Shown here: positions 1-8,533 of the stretch, piece by piece | How positions within the stretch are numbered: position 1 is the first letter of the stretch | Layout of the letters: each line of letters begins with the position of its first letter | Source of the DNA: Cohaesibacter sp. | Lineage (GTDB): Bacteria > Pseudomonadota > Alphaproteobacteria > Rhizobiales > Cohaesibacteraceae | Length of the DNA: 37,391 bases | Assembly (NCBI GenBank): GCA_025210795.1 | Contig: JAOAQZ010000032.1 | Span: 1 to 37,391 of the forward strand | Direction: 5' to 3' | Notes under the pieces: generated by a model | Told to the model about the DNA's origin: nothing | The model's database searches: none | What the model saw: the letters and a program-made list of their open reading frames with translations, nothing else | Position numbers and translations under genes: made by a program

Positions 1-84
1 AGAGACTATCCCGCCCGCCTTAGCTGGCCTTTGCTGACCTTTGATGCGGTGGGTGATGCTGTTGAACAGAGCGAGGCACAATGA
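1..84 (+). CDS. C-terminal fragment of NifU-like Fe-S cluster assembly scaffold protein (partial)
   Basis: Frame 1 is open from the window edge to a TGA at 82-84. It encodes 27 residues beginning [17 protein letters not shown]. This resembles, from memory, the C-terminal tail of the small NifU/IscU-like scaffold proteins of Rhizobiales, which carry a (K/R)DYxARxxxxLLTFDAV segment and often lie just upstream of yidD. The 3' end overlaps the predicted yidD start by about 40 bases, which suggests translational coupling. Only the tail is visible, so the metal-binding cysteines cannot be checked and the assignment is tentative. Confidence 0.5.
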   Translation, partial: RDYPARLSWPLLTFDAVGDAVEQSEAQ

Positions 85-505
85 TCCCGGGTGCCATGAC
101 CCTGCGCCCAAATCATCGTCTGAACCATCATCAACCGAGCCATCAGAATCAGGGCCATCGGCATCTAAGCCATCACTGCTCCAGCTCCTTCGTCCCCGTT
201 ATTGGGCGATCGGGCTGATCAGGCTTTACCAGATTTTTCTCTCTCCCTTTATGGGCCGGACTTGCCGGTATGGCCCCACTTGCTCCCACTATACGGCCGA
301 GGCCATCCGGCGCTTTGGCTTTTGGGCTGGCGGGTGGATGGGGCTTGCTCGCATCTTGCGCTGTCATCCCTGGGGACATAGTGGCTTTGATCCGGTGCCA
401 GAGGTGTTGCCGTGCGGCGCTTGCTGGTATAAACCATGGGCTTATGGTCTCTGGAACGGGGATCATATTGATCCAGCAACCCGGCTGGATGTCCGTAAGG
501 ACTAG
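44..505 (+). CDS. yidD: Membrane protein insertion efficiency factor YidD
   Basis: YidD is a small membrane-associated protein that assists YidC-dependent insertion of inner-membrane proteins. The core is clear: an amphipathic start ([14 protein letters not shown]), the cysteine segment [20 protein letters not shown] and the signature [15 protein letters not shown]. At about 153 aa it is longer than the usual 70-110 aa, because about 50 residues of Ser/Pro-rich sequence precede the core. That linker contains a five-residue repeat ending in PS, encoded by a 15-bp DNA period. An in-frame TGA at 35-37 fixes the upstream limit; ATG 44 and ATG 56 are the only good starts and neither has a strong Shine-Dalgarno. 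It overlaps the preceding gene and lies 76 bases before thrS. Confidence 0.9.
   Translation: MRWVMLLNRARHNDPGCHDPAPKSSSEPSSTEPSESGPSASKPSLLQLLRPRYWAIGLIRLYQIFLSPFMGRTCRYGPTCSHYTAEAIRRFGFWAGGWMGLARILRCHPWGHSGFDPVPEVLPCGACWYKPWAYGLWNGDHIDPATRLDVRKD
122..181 (+). repeat. 15-bp period repeat inside the yidD N-terminal linker
   Basis: Four degenerate units start at 122, 137, 152 and 167, each beginning with a variant of GARCCATCA. Because the period is a multiple of three they encode an in-frame series ([18 protein letters not shown]). This explains the extended N-terminus of YidD. Confidence 0.7.
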
Positions 506-581
506 GCTTAGAGCCGATTAATTTGAATGAAACTTGAAGCTTACCTGTGTTGTATGCAGGAGTTGAGCAGGAGGACCTTTG

Positions 582-2537
582 ATGGTCAATCTTACTTTCC
601 CCGATGGATCTGTACGTGAATATGAAGCTGGCATTTCAGGTGCCGATGTAGCGGCAGGTATTTCTAAATCTCTGGCCAAGAAATCCGTTGCTGTAAAGCT
701 GGATGGTGAACTGACCGATTTGGCCGAGCCAATCTTGGAAAATGCCTCTATCGAGATCGTGACCCGCACCGATGACGATGCGCTGGAGCTGATCCGTCAT
801 GATGCAGCCCACGTGCTGGCCGAAGCCGTGCAGGAATTGTTTCCCGGCACGCAGGTGACCATTGGACCGGTTATCAATGATGGCTTTTACTATGATTTTG
901 CCCGTGATGAGCCATTCACCGTGGAAGATCTGGCAGTCATTGAAAAGAAAATGGCCGAAATTATTCGCCGCAACCAGCCTTTCACCAAAGAGGTGTGGAG
1001 CCGCAATGAAGCAAAAGAATTTTTTGCGGCCAAGGGCGAGCATTACAAAGTTGAGCTGATTGATGCCATTCCTGAGGATGAAGATGTCAAAATCTACCGT
1101 CAGGGTGAGTGGCTTGATTTGTGCCGCGGGCCGCATATGCCATCAACCGGCCAGATTGGCACTGCTTTCAAATTGATGAAAGTGGCTGGCGCTTACTGGC
1201 GCGGAGATTCTGACAATGCCATGCTGAGCCGCATTTACGGAACAGCTTGGGCATCGGACAAGGATCTGAAAGCTTATTTGCATCGCCTTGAAGAAGCTGA
1301 AAAGCGTGATCACCGCAAGCTGGGCCGCGAGATGGATCTGTTCCATTTCCAGGAAGAAGCTCCGGGTTCTGTTTTCTGGCATGAAAAAGGTTGGACCCTG
1401 TTCCAGACTTTGATTTCTTATATGCGCCGCCGCCAGAAGGAATGGGGCTATAAGGAAGTCAACAGCCCAGATATGATGGAAAAGACGCTTTGGGAGCAAT
1501 CCGGCCACTGGGAGAAGTTCGGTGAGAATATGTTCACCACCCAGACACCGGATGAGCGAACTTTTTGCTGCAAACCCATGAATTGTCCGGGCCATGTCCA
1601 GATCTTTAAAAATGGTCTCAAATCCTATCGTGATCTGCCTTTGAAGATTGCTGAATTTGGCAAGGTTCATCGCTATGAGCCATCTGGGGCCCTGCATGGC
1701 ATGATGCGCGTTCGTCACTTCACACAGGATGATGCGCATATCTTCTCTTCTGAAGATCAGATCACCGAAGTTTGTGTGGATATGAACGAGCAGATCATGT
1801 CCATTTATAAGGATTTCGGCTTTGAAGATATCCGCATTAAATTCTCTGACCGCCCTGAAAAGCGCGTTGGCTCGGATGATGTTTGGGATGCGTCGGAAGC
1901 TGCCTTGAAAACAGCGGTGGAAGCGGCAGGTCAGGACTATACATTCAATCCAGGCGAAGGGGCTTTTTATGGTCCCAAGCTGGAATATGTTCTGCGTGAT
2001 GCGATTGGTCGTGACTGGCAATGTGGTACAGTTCAGGTGGATTTGAACCTGCCGGGTCGTCTTGGTGCATTTTACATTGATACAGCGGGCAACAAAGTGT
2101 CGCCTGTGATGATTCACCGTGCCCTGTTCGGCTCGCTTGAGCGCTTCTGTGGTATCTTGATCGAGCATTATGCTGGTCATTTTCCGCTCTGGATGGCACC
2201 GCTTCAGGTGGTGGTTGCAACCATCACATCTGATGCCGATGACTATGCCCGTGAGGTACAAGAAAAGCTCATCGCAGCTGGTCTGAATGCCGAGCTGGAT
2301 CTTCGTAATGAGAAGATCAATTACAAGGTTCGTGAGCATTCGCTGGCCAAGGTTCCGGCTCTTCTTGTTTGCGGCATGAAGGAAGCGGAAGAGAAGACCA
2401 TCTCTATTCGCCGCCTTGGCTCCAAGCATCAAACATCCATGAGCCTTGAAGAGGCGATTGCTTCTTTGAGCGAAGAGGCTGTGGCTCCGGACATCCGCCG
2501 TGCGCGTGATGCTGCGCTGGCAGATGCTGCTGAGTAA
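582..2537 (+). CDS. thrS: Threonyl-tRNA synthetase
   Basis: Charges tRNA-Thr with threonine in the cytoplasm. At 651 aa it is close to the E. coli enzyme (642 aa) and has the full architecture: TGS domain (about 1-62), editing domain with HDAAH (73-77) and CRGPH (181-185), class II catalytic core with the RYE of motif 2 (364-366), and a C-terminal anticodon-binding domain. The zinc ligands are in place: Cys335 (NCPGH), His386 (DDAHIF) and His512 (IHRALFGS). ATG 582 is chosen because AGGAGG at 569-574 stands 7 bases upstream; the TTG three bases earlier is not needed. The last 20 or so residues are an Ala/Arg-rich tail. A strong terminator follows. Confidence 0.98.
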   Translation: MVNLTFPDGSVREYEAGISGADVAAGISKSLAKKSVAVKLDGELTDLAEPILENASIEIVTRTDDDALELIRHDAAHVLAEAVQELFPGTQVTIGPVINDGFYYDFARDEPFTVEDLAVIEKKMAEIIRRNQPFTKEVWSRNEAKEFFAAKGEHYKVELIDAIPEDEDVKIYRQGEWLDLCRGPHMPSTGQIGTAFKLMKVAGAYWRGDSDNAMLSRIYGTAWASDKDLKAYLHRLEEAEKRDHRKLGREMDLFHFQEEAPGSVFWHEKGWTLFQTLISYMRRRQKEWGYKEVNSPDMMEKTLWEQSGHWEKFGENMFTTQTPDERTFCCKPMNCPGHVQIFKNGLKSYRDLPLKIAEFGKVHRYEPSGALHGMMRVRHFTQDDAHIFSSEDQITEVCVDMNEQIMSIYKDFGFEDIRIKFSDRPEKRVGSDDVWDASEAALKTAVEAAGQDYTFNPGEGAFYGPKLEYVLRDAIGRDWQCGTVQVDLNLPGRLGAFYIDTAGNKVSPVMIHRALFGSLERFCGILIEHYAGHFPLWMAPLQVVVATITSDADDYAREVQEKLIAAGLNAELDLRNEKINYKVREHSLAKVPALLVCGMKEAEEKTISIRRLGSKHQTSMSLEEAIASLSEEAVAPDIRRARDAALADAAE

Positions 2538-2562
2538 GTTCAGAAATTGATTCAACAAAAAG

Positions 2563-2594
2563 AAAGGGCGGCACTTTAAGTGTCGCCCTTTTTT
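2563..2594 (+). terminator. Rho-independent terminator of thrS
   Basis: Twelve-base stem AAAGGGCGGCAC / GTGTCGCCCTTT (one G-T pair), five-base loop, then a run of T. It lies 26 bases after the thrS stop and before the convergent exported-protein gene. Confidence 0.93.
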
Positions 2595-2666
2595 GTAAGT
2601 ATATGAATCATTTGCAGTAGATCGTTGCTAATCTGATTCATTTTGTTTTGTGGGGTCCAAAATGTC

Positions 2667-3863
2667 TTATCGCAATTTGGCGAGAACCTCGATATCCCGA
2701 TCCAGTCCTGCATCGACCGAGAAGTCCCGATTGTAGATTTCCTCTCCCTGCTTGGCGATTGCGGTATAATCGCCAGAGGCAAGGGCAAGCGTGGGGAATG
2801 CGCCGATGGCGCGTTTGACCAGATCGCCGCCAGGGGTCAAAACCGTCCAGACTGTGTTGGCGAGTGCTTCACCGCCCGGCTCGGAGACAAGGCGCAGGGT
2901 TACTTTTGCTGCATTGTGAATCATGGTCACAGAGGTGAGTTCACCGGCTTTGATTTCTACGTCGCCGCGTACCTTTGCATTGGCATCCCCGTAACTGGAG
3001 ACGACATGGTAGGTGCCTTCGGTTATTCTCACCACATGATCGGCCATAATGTCTTTGGCGATCAGTTCTTGCGTGCCGTTTGTTGTGGTGTCTTTGGTAT
3101 AGATGTTGAACGATAAAAGGGCGCTGTCGAGTGTAATGTCACCGGCTGCAATGGCGTTAAGGCGCATGCCGCCAGCGCGCAGGACAAAGCTCTCGCTATA
3201 GTCGCCTGCCTTGGCGAGAATCACGCGCTTGGTCAGGTTGGCAAAGCCATAGCCAGCATAGATGATATAGCGGCCCGGTTTGAGCTCAACTTCCAGAGCG
3301 CCGCCGTCGCTGTTATGCACCATTGGCATCTGGCCTTTTGCATCTTTCTTTTCTTCAAAGATGCGCCAGTTCATGCCGCGCTGAAGCGGCTGCCCGCTAT
3401 CGGTAAGAAAGGCTGCCAATTGCAGGCGGGCGATACCGCCGGGCTCAATTTTCGGGGCGGCAGGTTGGGGCGGGGTCTGGGCTTGCATTGCGCTGGCATC
3501 AGCCGGATTTTGCCCGCTCTCTTGCTGGCCAGCTGGGGTATCTGTTTGTGCGTTCGGAGCCTGCAGGTCAGAAGGCGTTGCGGCTTCGCTGCCAGCCTCC
3601 ATTTGCCCTTCGGCGGGGGCTGCTGCATCACCTGCCGCGCGCGAGGCTTTGACCTTGGGAAGCGGCATTTCCTTTGGCAGTTTGAGATAGGTGCGCGGAG
3701 GCGGAGCGCCTTTGGTTTTGGTCTGAAGCACGCCACCCAGATTAAGAGGCTTTGAGCCTGATTGCGCCAAACTATTGCCTGCTGTCATTACAAGCGAGAA
3801 AGCAATCAGTGCAAGCACTGCAAAAGCCCTGAAAAAAACTGCTGATTGAAATGGTCTGACCAT
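2667..3863 (-). CDS. Exported protein of unknown function with three similar beta-rich domains
   Basis: I do not recognise a named family. The 398-aa product starts with a Sec-type signal peptide (basic N-terminus, hydrophobic core about 11-28, likely cleavage near SLA/QS at 33). A linker rich in Pro, Ala and Gln follows (about 70-135), then three modules of about 80 residues (about 140-230, 230-315, 315-398). Each module ends with a G-x-Y strand (GRYIIYAGYG, GTYHVVSSYG, GDYTAIAKQG) followed by a short segment ending in AG or DAG. That pattern suggests repeated immunoglobulin-like or carboxypeptidase-regulatory-like sandwich folds in the periplasm or at the surface. It has no operon partner: thrS converges from one side and 345 bases without a gene lie on the other. 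Confidence 0.75.
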   Translation of the reverse strand: MVRPFQSAVFFRAFAVLALIAFSLVMTAGNSLAQSGSKPLNLGGVLQTKTKGAPPPRTYLKLPKEMPLPKVKASRAAGDAAAPAEGQMEAGSEAATPSDLQAPNAQTDTPAGQQESGQNPADASAMQAQTPPQPAAPKIEPGGIARLQLAAFLTDSGQPLQRGMNWRIFEEKKDAKGQMPMVHNSDGGALEVELKPGRYIIYAGYGFANLTKRVILAKAGDYSESFVLRAGGMRLNAIAAGDITLDSALLSFNIYTKDTTTNGTQELIAKDIMADHVVRITEGTYHVVSSYGDANAKVRGDVEIKAGELTSVTMIHNAAKVTLRLVSEPGGEALANTVWTVLTPGGDLVKRAIGAFPTLALASGDYTAIAKQGEEIYNRDFSVDAGLDRDIEVLAKLR

Positions 3864-4208
3864 TGCCGCGATTGGTCCCTTTAAAGATGCGAAACAAGCG
3901 GGATGCTTCTGTCTTGGTTAATGCATATTAGAGGGAAAAACCATGGTCATTTGGAGGCAGGGCTGGAAAAGATAAGGGCATGCTTTGGAAAAGTGGGTTT
4001 TGCAAAAGGAAGGAGGGGGTTTTGTTGTCTCCTGTCTTCTCTTTGCCGGTCTCTTTCTTAAGATTTGTTCTTTCTGTTTTTCAGCTGGCCCAGAGACGGG
4101 AAGATGTGGGTAAAGCAGGGAGATGGCAGCGGGTGAGGTGTCTTCTTCTTCTCCTTTCTGTGTCTTGTGTTAGCTTAGCTTCCAACATTTAGGAGAGGAT
4201 TTTGGTCC
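3864..4208. other. 345-base intergenic region between divergent genes
   Basis: Separates the exported-protein gene (minus strand) from the nitroreductase gene (plus strand), so it must hold both promoters. The central part (about 4010-4085) is strikingly T/C-rich on the plus strand. A 70-codon frame at 3980-4192 shows no protein-like composition and is not called. I see no convincing RNA gene or repeat here. Confidence 0.6.
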
Positions 4209-4778
4209 ATGTCTGATCTTTTGGAATATCTTTCATCCCGTCGCACTTTGCCGTCTGCCTTTTTGGGGGAGCCTGCTCCCAGCAAAGAGCAGCTTGATAT
4301 CATACTTACTATTGCAGCAAGGGTGCCTGATCATAAAAAGCTTGAGCCGTGGCGGATGATTCAATTCACGCCTAAAGGCTGCGAGCAAATGGGGGAGATC
4401 CTGACTGCCCGGCTTTTGGAGCTGGAGCCGGATGCGGATGAAGCGCGCCTTAAACTGGAGCGGGAGCGCTTCTTGCGCGCCCCTATGGTTGTGGCTGTGG
4501 TCTCTGTGCTGAAGGAGCATCCCAATGTTCCAGAATGGGAGCAGATCCTCTCTGCCGGTGCTGTTTGCATGAATTTGGTTCATGCCGCGCATGCCAGTGG
4601 CTTTTCTGCCCAGTGGCTTACCGAATGGTTTGCCTTTGACCCTGTTGTTCTGGAGCGCCTTGGCTTGAAAGAGGGGGAGCGGATTGCAGGCTTTGTTCAT
4701 ATCGGGACGCCTCAGGCTCCAAAGACCGAGCGGCCACGCCCTGATATGGCGCAAATTTTTAGTGTTTGGGGAGAGTAA
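4209..4778 (+). CDS. Nitroreductase family protein (YdjA-like)
   Basis: FMN-dependent NAD(P)H oxidoreductase of the minimal nitroreductase type; at 189 aa it matches the size of E. coli YdjA. Supporting segments are the early RRT, the flavin-site motif RVPDHKKLEPWR (about 38-49), the central SAGAVCMNLVHAAHASG and SAQWLTEW, and a C-terminal GFVHIGTP strand. The start has AGGAGAGG about 10 bases upstream. It lies 9 bases before a flavin-reductase-like gene, so the two are probably co-transcribed and share flavin chemistry. The natural substrate cannot be told from sequence. Confidence 0.9.
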   Translation: MSDLLEYLSSRRTLPSAFLGEPAPSKEQLDIILTIAARVPDHKKLEPWRMIQFTPKGCEQMGEILTARLLELEPDADEARLKLERERFLRAPMVVAVVSVLKEHPNVPEWEQILSAGAVCMNLVHAAHASGFSAQWLTEWFAFDPVVLERLGLKEGERIAGFVHIGTPQAPKTERPRPDMAQIFSVWGE

Positions 4779-4787
4779 GGCAGGGCT

Positions 4788-5393
4788 ATGTTTTACAACA
4801 GTCAAAGCAATGATCATGGCTTGCCGCATGATCCGTTCAAGACGCTGGTGGCCCCGCGGCCTATTGGCTGGATCAGTTCCAAAAGCAAAGAGGGTGCGTC
4901 CAATCTGGCGCCCTATAGCTTTTTTAATGCGGTTTCGGCCCAGCCCAATTTGCTGATGTTTTCCTCGCAAGGGCGTAAAGACAGTTTGCTCAATATCGAG
5001 GAGACAGGGGTCTTTGCCTGCAATCTTGCGAGTTATGATTTGCGCAATGCGATGAATGCCAGTGCAGCTATGGTTGAGCGGGATGTGAATGAATTCACCT
5101 TGGCGGGTCTCACTGAAAAGCCCTGCCAGCTGATTGATGCACCATGTGTGGCCGAGAGTCCGGTGGTGATGGAATGCCGCTTTCTTGATGTGATCAAGTT
5201 CAGTTCTTATGAGGGCATTTCTTCGGATTACGAGATGGTCTTGGGAGAGGTTCTGGGCATCTATATCGATGATGACGTCATCGAAAATGGCTTGGTTGAT
5301 ATCACCAAATTGCGGCCTATCGCGCGGCTTGGCTATAAAGATTATTCGGTGGTGGACGAGGTCTTTTCCCTTGTTCGGCCCGGTGACGGCTGA
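4788..5393 (+). CDS. Flavin reductase-like / FMN-binding split-barrel protein
   Basis: Two hundred and one residues of the flavin reductase-like domain family. The N-terminal PFKTLVAPRPIGWIS and the LAPYSFFNAVSAQPNLLMFSS segment are characteristic of the FMN-binding split barrel, and an RPIARLGYKDYSVV segment closes the domain. It is the second gene of a pair with the nitroreductase, which suggests a flavin-dependent redox role. Whether it reduces free FMN or uses FMN on a small substrate is unknown. AAGGCAGGG precedes the start and a terminator follows. Confidence 0.88.
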   Translation: MFYNSQSNDHGLPHDPFKTLVAPRPIGWISSKSKEGASNLAPYSFFNAVSAQPNLLMFSSQGRKDSLLNIEETGVFACNLASYDLRNAMNASAAMVERDVNEFTLAGLTEKPCQLIDAPCVAESPVVMECRFLDVIKFSSYEGISSDYEMVLGEVLGIYIDDDVIENGLVDITKLRPIARLGYKDYSVVDEVFSLVRPGDG

Positions 5394-5427
5394 AGGTTTT
5401 CTCGCACCAAAAAGCGAGGCAAAATAA

Positions 5428-5470
5428 AAGGCCTTGAGAGTCTGATTTAACAGGATCTCAAGGCCTTATT
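5428..5470 (+). terminator. Terminator after the flavin reductase gene
   Basis: Perfect 12-base stem AAGGCCTTGAGA (5428-5439) / TCTCAAGGCCTT (5456-5467) with a 16-base loop, then ATTTGTTT. It is nearly symmetrical and could also act on the minus strand. Confidence 0.85.
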
Positions 5471-5510
5471 TGTTTGGAAAAGAATCATAAATCACATTTG
5501 CGGGTAAGGT

Positions 5511-5545
5511 GATTCAAGGACTTGAAGTTTTGATTCAAGTTCTTG
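5511..5545. repeat. Tandem GATTCAAG-N2-CTTG repeat
   Basis: Two 14-base units at 5511-5524 and 5532-5545 differ at two positions and are spaced 21 bp apart, two helical turns. Each contains an internal CAAG/CTTG dyad and begins with a GANTC site. They lie between the flavin-reductase terminator and the end of the CitE-like gene. Confidence 0.6.
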
Positions 5546-5604
5546 TTTTAGTGCTGAAATTGCGTGAGGAAATGATTCATGTTCCTTTTGCATGATATTG
5601 AATA

Positions 5605-6477
5605 TTAAGAGGTTTTTGCTCTTTTCAATACGGTTTCTGCGCGGCGCAGGTGAGGGCGATCCAGCATTTCGCCATCCAGTCCCACAACCCCGACATCTCC
5701 GGCTTCACCAAAGGCTGCGATGATGCGTTTTGCTTGCTCAATCGCTTCCTTGGAGGGCGTGAAGACATCATTGATGATGGCAACCTGCGCGGGGTGGATG
5801 GCCATCTTGCCGGTATAGCCATCGCGGCGGGCGGCGGTTGCCTCGGTGCGCAAGCCATCCATATCGCGGAAATTGCCATAGATGGAATCAACAGGCTGGA
5901 CGCCCGCGGCCACTGCACCAAAGAGGCATAGTTCGCGGACCAGTTTATAGGGGCTGGTCAGCTCGCCATTTTCGTCCTTATTGGTCTCGGCCCCCAGATC
6001 TGCAGACAGATCTTCCGCGCCCCAAGTGAGGGCTGAGAGGCGAGGGCTTGAGCCGCCATAGGAGCCAAGATTGAAGATGGAGCCAGCGGTTTCGGTGGCC
6101 ACTGCCATTAACTGGATTTCCCCTTCTGGCAAACCAGCCAAAGCTTCCTGTGCTGTGATCTTGGTATCGACCTGCGCGATGCACTGGCCGGACAAAGTTT
6201 TGGGAACCATGATGCCGTCGGGGCCTGCGGGAATGATGGCTGCAAGATCCTCATCGGTGAGGCCGGTGTCGAGTGCATTGATCCGAACATAAAGGCGAGG
6301 GCGATTTTCGCTTTCGCGGTTGGCTTTTACGAAAGCGGCGGCAATGGCGCGGGCTTCTGCCTTGTTGGGCAGAGCGACCGAATCTTCCAGATCAATCAGC
6401 AGAACGTCGGCTTCTGATCCCAAGCCCTTGGCCAGTTTCTTTTCGCTGTCACCGGGGACAAAAAGATAGGAGCGCAT
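5605..6477 (-). CDS. CoA-ester lyase, CitE / HpcH-HpaI aldolase family
   Basis: A 290-aa TIM-barrel enzyme of the citrate lyase beta/malyl-CoA lyase family, which cleaves or hydrolyses acyl-CoA hydroxy-acids with a metal ion. Visible signatures are RSYLFVPGD at the N-terminus, DLEDSVA, YVRINAL, MVPKT, the metal-site region ATETAGSIFNL and TWGAEDLSADLGAE. It starts three bases after the stop of the MaoC-like gene, so the two form an operon. The pair suggests hydration of an enoyl-CoA followed by cleavage or thioester hydrolysis of the product, as in malyl- or methylmalyl-CoA metabolism. The exact substrate is not evident; a stand-alone citrate lyase is unlikely because CitF/CitD are absent. 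Confidence 0.88.
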   Translation of the reverse strand: MRSYLFVPGDSEKKLAKGLGSEADVLLIDLEDSVALPNKAEARAIAAAFVKANRESENRPRLYVRINALDTGLTDEDLAAIIPAGPDGIMVPKTLSGQCIAQVDTKITAQEALAGLPEGEIQLMAVATETAGSIFNLGSYGGSSPRLSALTWGAEDLSADLGAETNKDENGELTSPYKLVRELCLFGAVAAGVQPVDSIYGNFRDMDGLRTEATAARRDGYTGKMAIHPAQVAIINDVFTPSKEAIEQAKRIIAAFGEAGDVGVVGLDGEMLDRPHLRRAETVLKRAKTS

Positions 6478-6480
6478 GGA

Positions 6481-6936
6481 TCAGGCATCCTTTGTTTTCA
6501 TGAAGGCCTGACGGGTGCATTTGGCCACCAGTTTGTCATTCTGGTTATAGGCCCGATGCTCGAAGGTCACGATCCCGGCGGTGGGGCGGGATTTGGACAG
6601 GCGCTTGTCGACGATGGTGGTCTCTACGCGGACCGAATCGCCCTGATATAGAGGGTGAGGGAAGAGCACATCCGTCATGCCCAGATTGCCAATTGTGGTG
6701 CCGATTGTGGTGTCATTGACGGAGATGCCGATCATCAGACCCAAGGTGAATAGGCTGTTCATGAGAGGCTGGCCCCACTCGGTCTGGGTTTTGCAAAAGT
6801 TGGCATCAATATGCAGAGGCTGCGGATTGAGCGTCATGTTAGAGAAGAGCATATTGTCCATCTCTGTCACGGTGCGGGTCAGCTCGTGTTTGATGGTTGA
6901 TCCAACTTCAAATTCTTCAAAATATAGGCCTGCCAT
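6481..6936 (-). CDS. MaoC family (hotdog-fold) dehydratase/hydratase
   Basis: A 151-aa single-domain hotdog protein. ATG 6936 (MAGLYFEEF) is preferred over the longer open frame because GGGAGG stands six bases upstream and the extra sequence lies in the promoter region. The active-site region reads TLNPQPLHID rather than the classical GDxNPLHxD, so the usual catalytic Asp is not obvious although the His is present. It is the first gene of a two-gene operon with the CoA-ester lyase, which points to acyl-CoA hydration. The promoter region is shared with the divergent SLT-domain gene. Confidence 0.87.
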   Translation of the reverse strand: MAGLYFEEFEVGSTIKHELTRTVTEMDNMLFSNMTLNPQPLHIDANFCKTQTEWGQPLMNSLFTLGLMIGISVNDTTIGTTIGNLGMTDVLFPHPLYQGDSVRVETTIVDKRLSKSRPTAGIVTFEHRAYNQNDKLVAKCTRQAFMKTKDA

Positions 6937-7004
6937 GAGGTTCCTCCCTTTCATTTCGCGCAGTTTACGTAAAAGTTTAAGTGAATGGCAATGGGCTTTT
7001 GGTG

Positions 7005-7020
7005 TTAAGGGAACATTAAC
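7005..7020 (+). promoter_or_regulatory. CtrA box (TTAA-N7-TTAAC)
   Basis: TTAA at 7005-7008, seven bases, then TTAAC at 7016-7020: an exact match to the CtrA consensus of Alphaproteobacteria. A second near-site, TTAA-N6-TTAACC, lies at 7039-7054. Both fall in the divergent promoter region between the MaoC operon and the SLT-domain gene. CtrA control of the latter is an inference from position. Confidence 0.6.
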
Positions 7021-7141
7021 CATATATCTGCACAGTGGTTAACAGCTATTAACCTTGTGCGTCCTCATTGTTTTGTCATGCCGGATGCGTACGGGATGCA
7101 AAGGCAAACCTGCTGCATTCCCTTTATGGAGATCTTCTTTG

Positions 7142-8368
7142 GTGTCGTCCGTCCTTCCTGCATCCGCCAGCCGTTTTGAAACGGTCTTTGCCGAGGCAAG
7201 TCGTGCAACGGGGACCAATTTCGATTTTTTGCTCAAAACCGCTGCGCGCGAGAGCGGCATGAATGCCAACGCCAAGGCACCGACATCCTCTGCGACAGGT
7301 TTGTTCCAGTTTGTTGAACAGACCTGGTTTGAGACGATGAAGGAGGCCGGCCCTCAATTGGGTTATGGGCAGACAGCGGCCAAGATCGACAAAATCGGGC
7401 AGAAATATTATGTCCGCGATCAGGCAGAGCGGCAGCAGATTCTTGATATGCGCAAAGATCCCAAGACATCGGCGCTTATGGCCGGCGCTTATGCGCGCAA
7501 GAATGAAGCCTTGCTTACCCAGCGCCTGCAACGCGAGCCAAGCTCTGGCGAATTATATGCGGCCCATTTTTTGGGAGCGCAGGGCAGTGGCAAGCTGATT
7601 GAGCTTGCCGAGAGCCGGCCCAATATGGCGGCAAAAGATGCATTCCCCCAGCAGGCAAAAGCCAACAAGGCCATCTTTTACGAAAGAAATGGTAAGCCGC
7701 GTTCTGTGGCGGAGGTTTACCAGAATCTGGTCTCGACCGTGCCGGGGGGAGATAGCAAATCCGGCAAGCGGACTATGAGCGCTTCTTCAGCTCCTGAGCC
7801 TCTGGTTGATGGATTAGGGGATCGTTTTCGCAAAAAGGCGCAGGGCAGTCCATTGCCGATTGAGCGTCCTGAAATGTTTCAAAAGCCTGCCATGCCTAGC
7901 CGTTTCGGGCTTGGTTATATGCCGCAGGAAACCCATTTCGATCAGCCCAAACCTTCGCGCTATAGTCAGGCTTTGCAATCCCTTGGGGGTGATGCTGAGG
8001 CTTCTGCCCGCAATAGTGTGCCGCAAAATGGCTTTGTGAAGCCAGCACCCGTTAACTTGCTGCCTGATGATCTTCCCTCTCAAGATATGGCGGCATCAGC
8101 CCAAAACGGGAGTTCATCTCCTGCAAGCCTTACCACATTGCCGCGCGCCAAGGTTGGAGCTGCTTTGGGGGGAGGGGATGTCTATGTTGAACAGCTCAAA
8201 GGCCTTCGCCCTCGCGCCAAGCCTGATCAGGCCCAATCTGGTCAAGCCAAGCCTTTTGAAGAAAGCCAGCCTTTGCGGACGCGACAGCGGTCTGTCCCCG
8301 CGCCCGGTGCCATGGATTTGACAGCCTTTATGGATAAAGACGCCTTTCTTAAAATCCGTAATGGCTAG
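7142..8368 (+). CDS. SLT-domain (lytic transglycosylase-like) protein with long C-terminal tail
   Basis: The N-terminal region (about 15-190) is a compact transglycosylase fold of the alphaproteobacterial type: FLLKTAARESG with the presumed catalytic Glu at 37, then SSATGLFQFVEQTW and a YAAHFLGAQGSGKL segment. The remaining 220 residues are low-complexity, rich in Pro, Ser, Ala and Gln, and probably disordered. No signal peptide is evident, so export may follow another route. GTG 7142 (or TTG 7139) is preferred because GGAG lies 7-10 bases upstream and the sequence then begins like its relatives; a longer form from ATG 7085 is possible. Followed by a DUF2336 gene in the same direction. Confidence 0.78.
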   Translation: MSSVLPASASRFETVFAEASRATGTNFDFLLKTAARESGMNANAKAPTSSATGLFQFVEQTWFETMKEAGPQLGYGQTAAKIDKIGQKYYVRDQAERQQILDMRKDPKTSALMAGAYARKNEALLTQRLQREPSSGELYAAHFLGAQGSGKLIELAESRPNMAAKDAFPQQAKANKAIFYERNGKPRSVAEVYQNLVSTVPGGDSKSGKRTMSASSAPEPLVDGLGDRFRKKAQGSPLPIERPEMFQKPAMPSRFGLGYMPQETHFDQPKPSRYSQALQSLGGDAEASARNSVPQNGFVKPAPVNLLPDDLPSQDMAASAQNGSSSPASLTTLPRAKVGAALGGGDVYVEQLKGLRPRAKPDQAQSGQAKPFEESQPLRTRQRSVPAPGAMDLTAFMDKDAFLKIRNG

Positions 8369-8533
8369 GCAATTTCGCGGGTTCCTCGTGCTTTCACTGT
8401 AACTTCCGCTGCCTTCTTGCCGCCCTTCGTCCCCAATTTATCCTAAATTTTCAATTTACAAACATGGTGAACCGATCATTAAGAGTTACTGGTCCAGAAT
8501 GGAGAGGAATTTTTTCTCTTAAGGGCTTTGGGG

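Noticed and set aside
1143..2558. Long open frame (471 codons) on the minus strand opposite thrS
   Set aside because: It is fully antisense to a certain gene with all catalytic residues, and its product has no protein-like motif.
3980..4192. Small open frame of 70 codons upstream of the nitroreductase
   Set aside because: T/C-rich composition, no Shine-Dalgarno, no recognisable feature; treated as promoter region.
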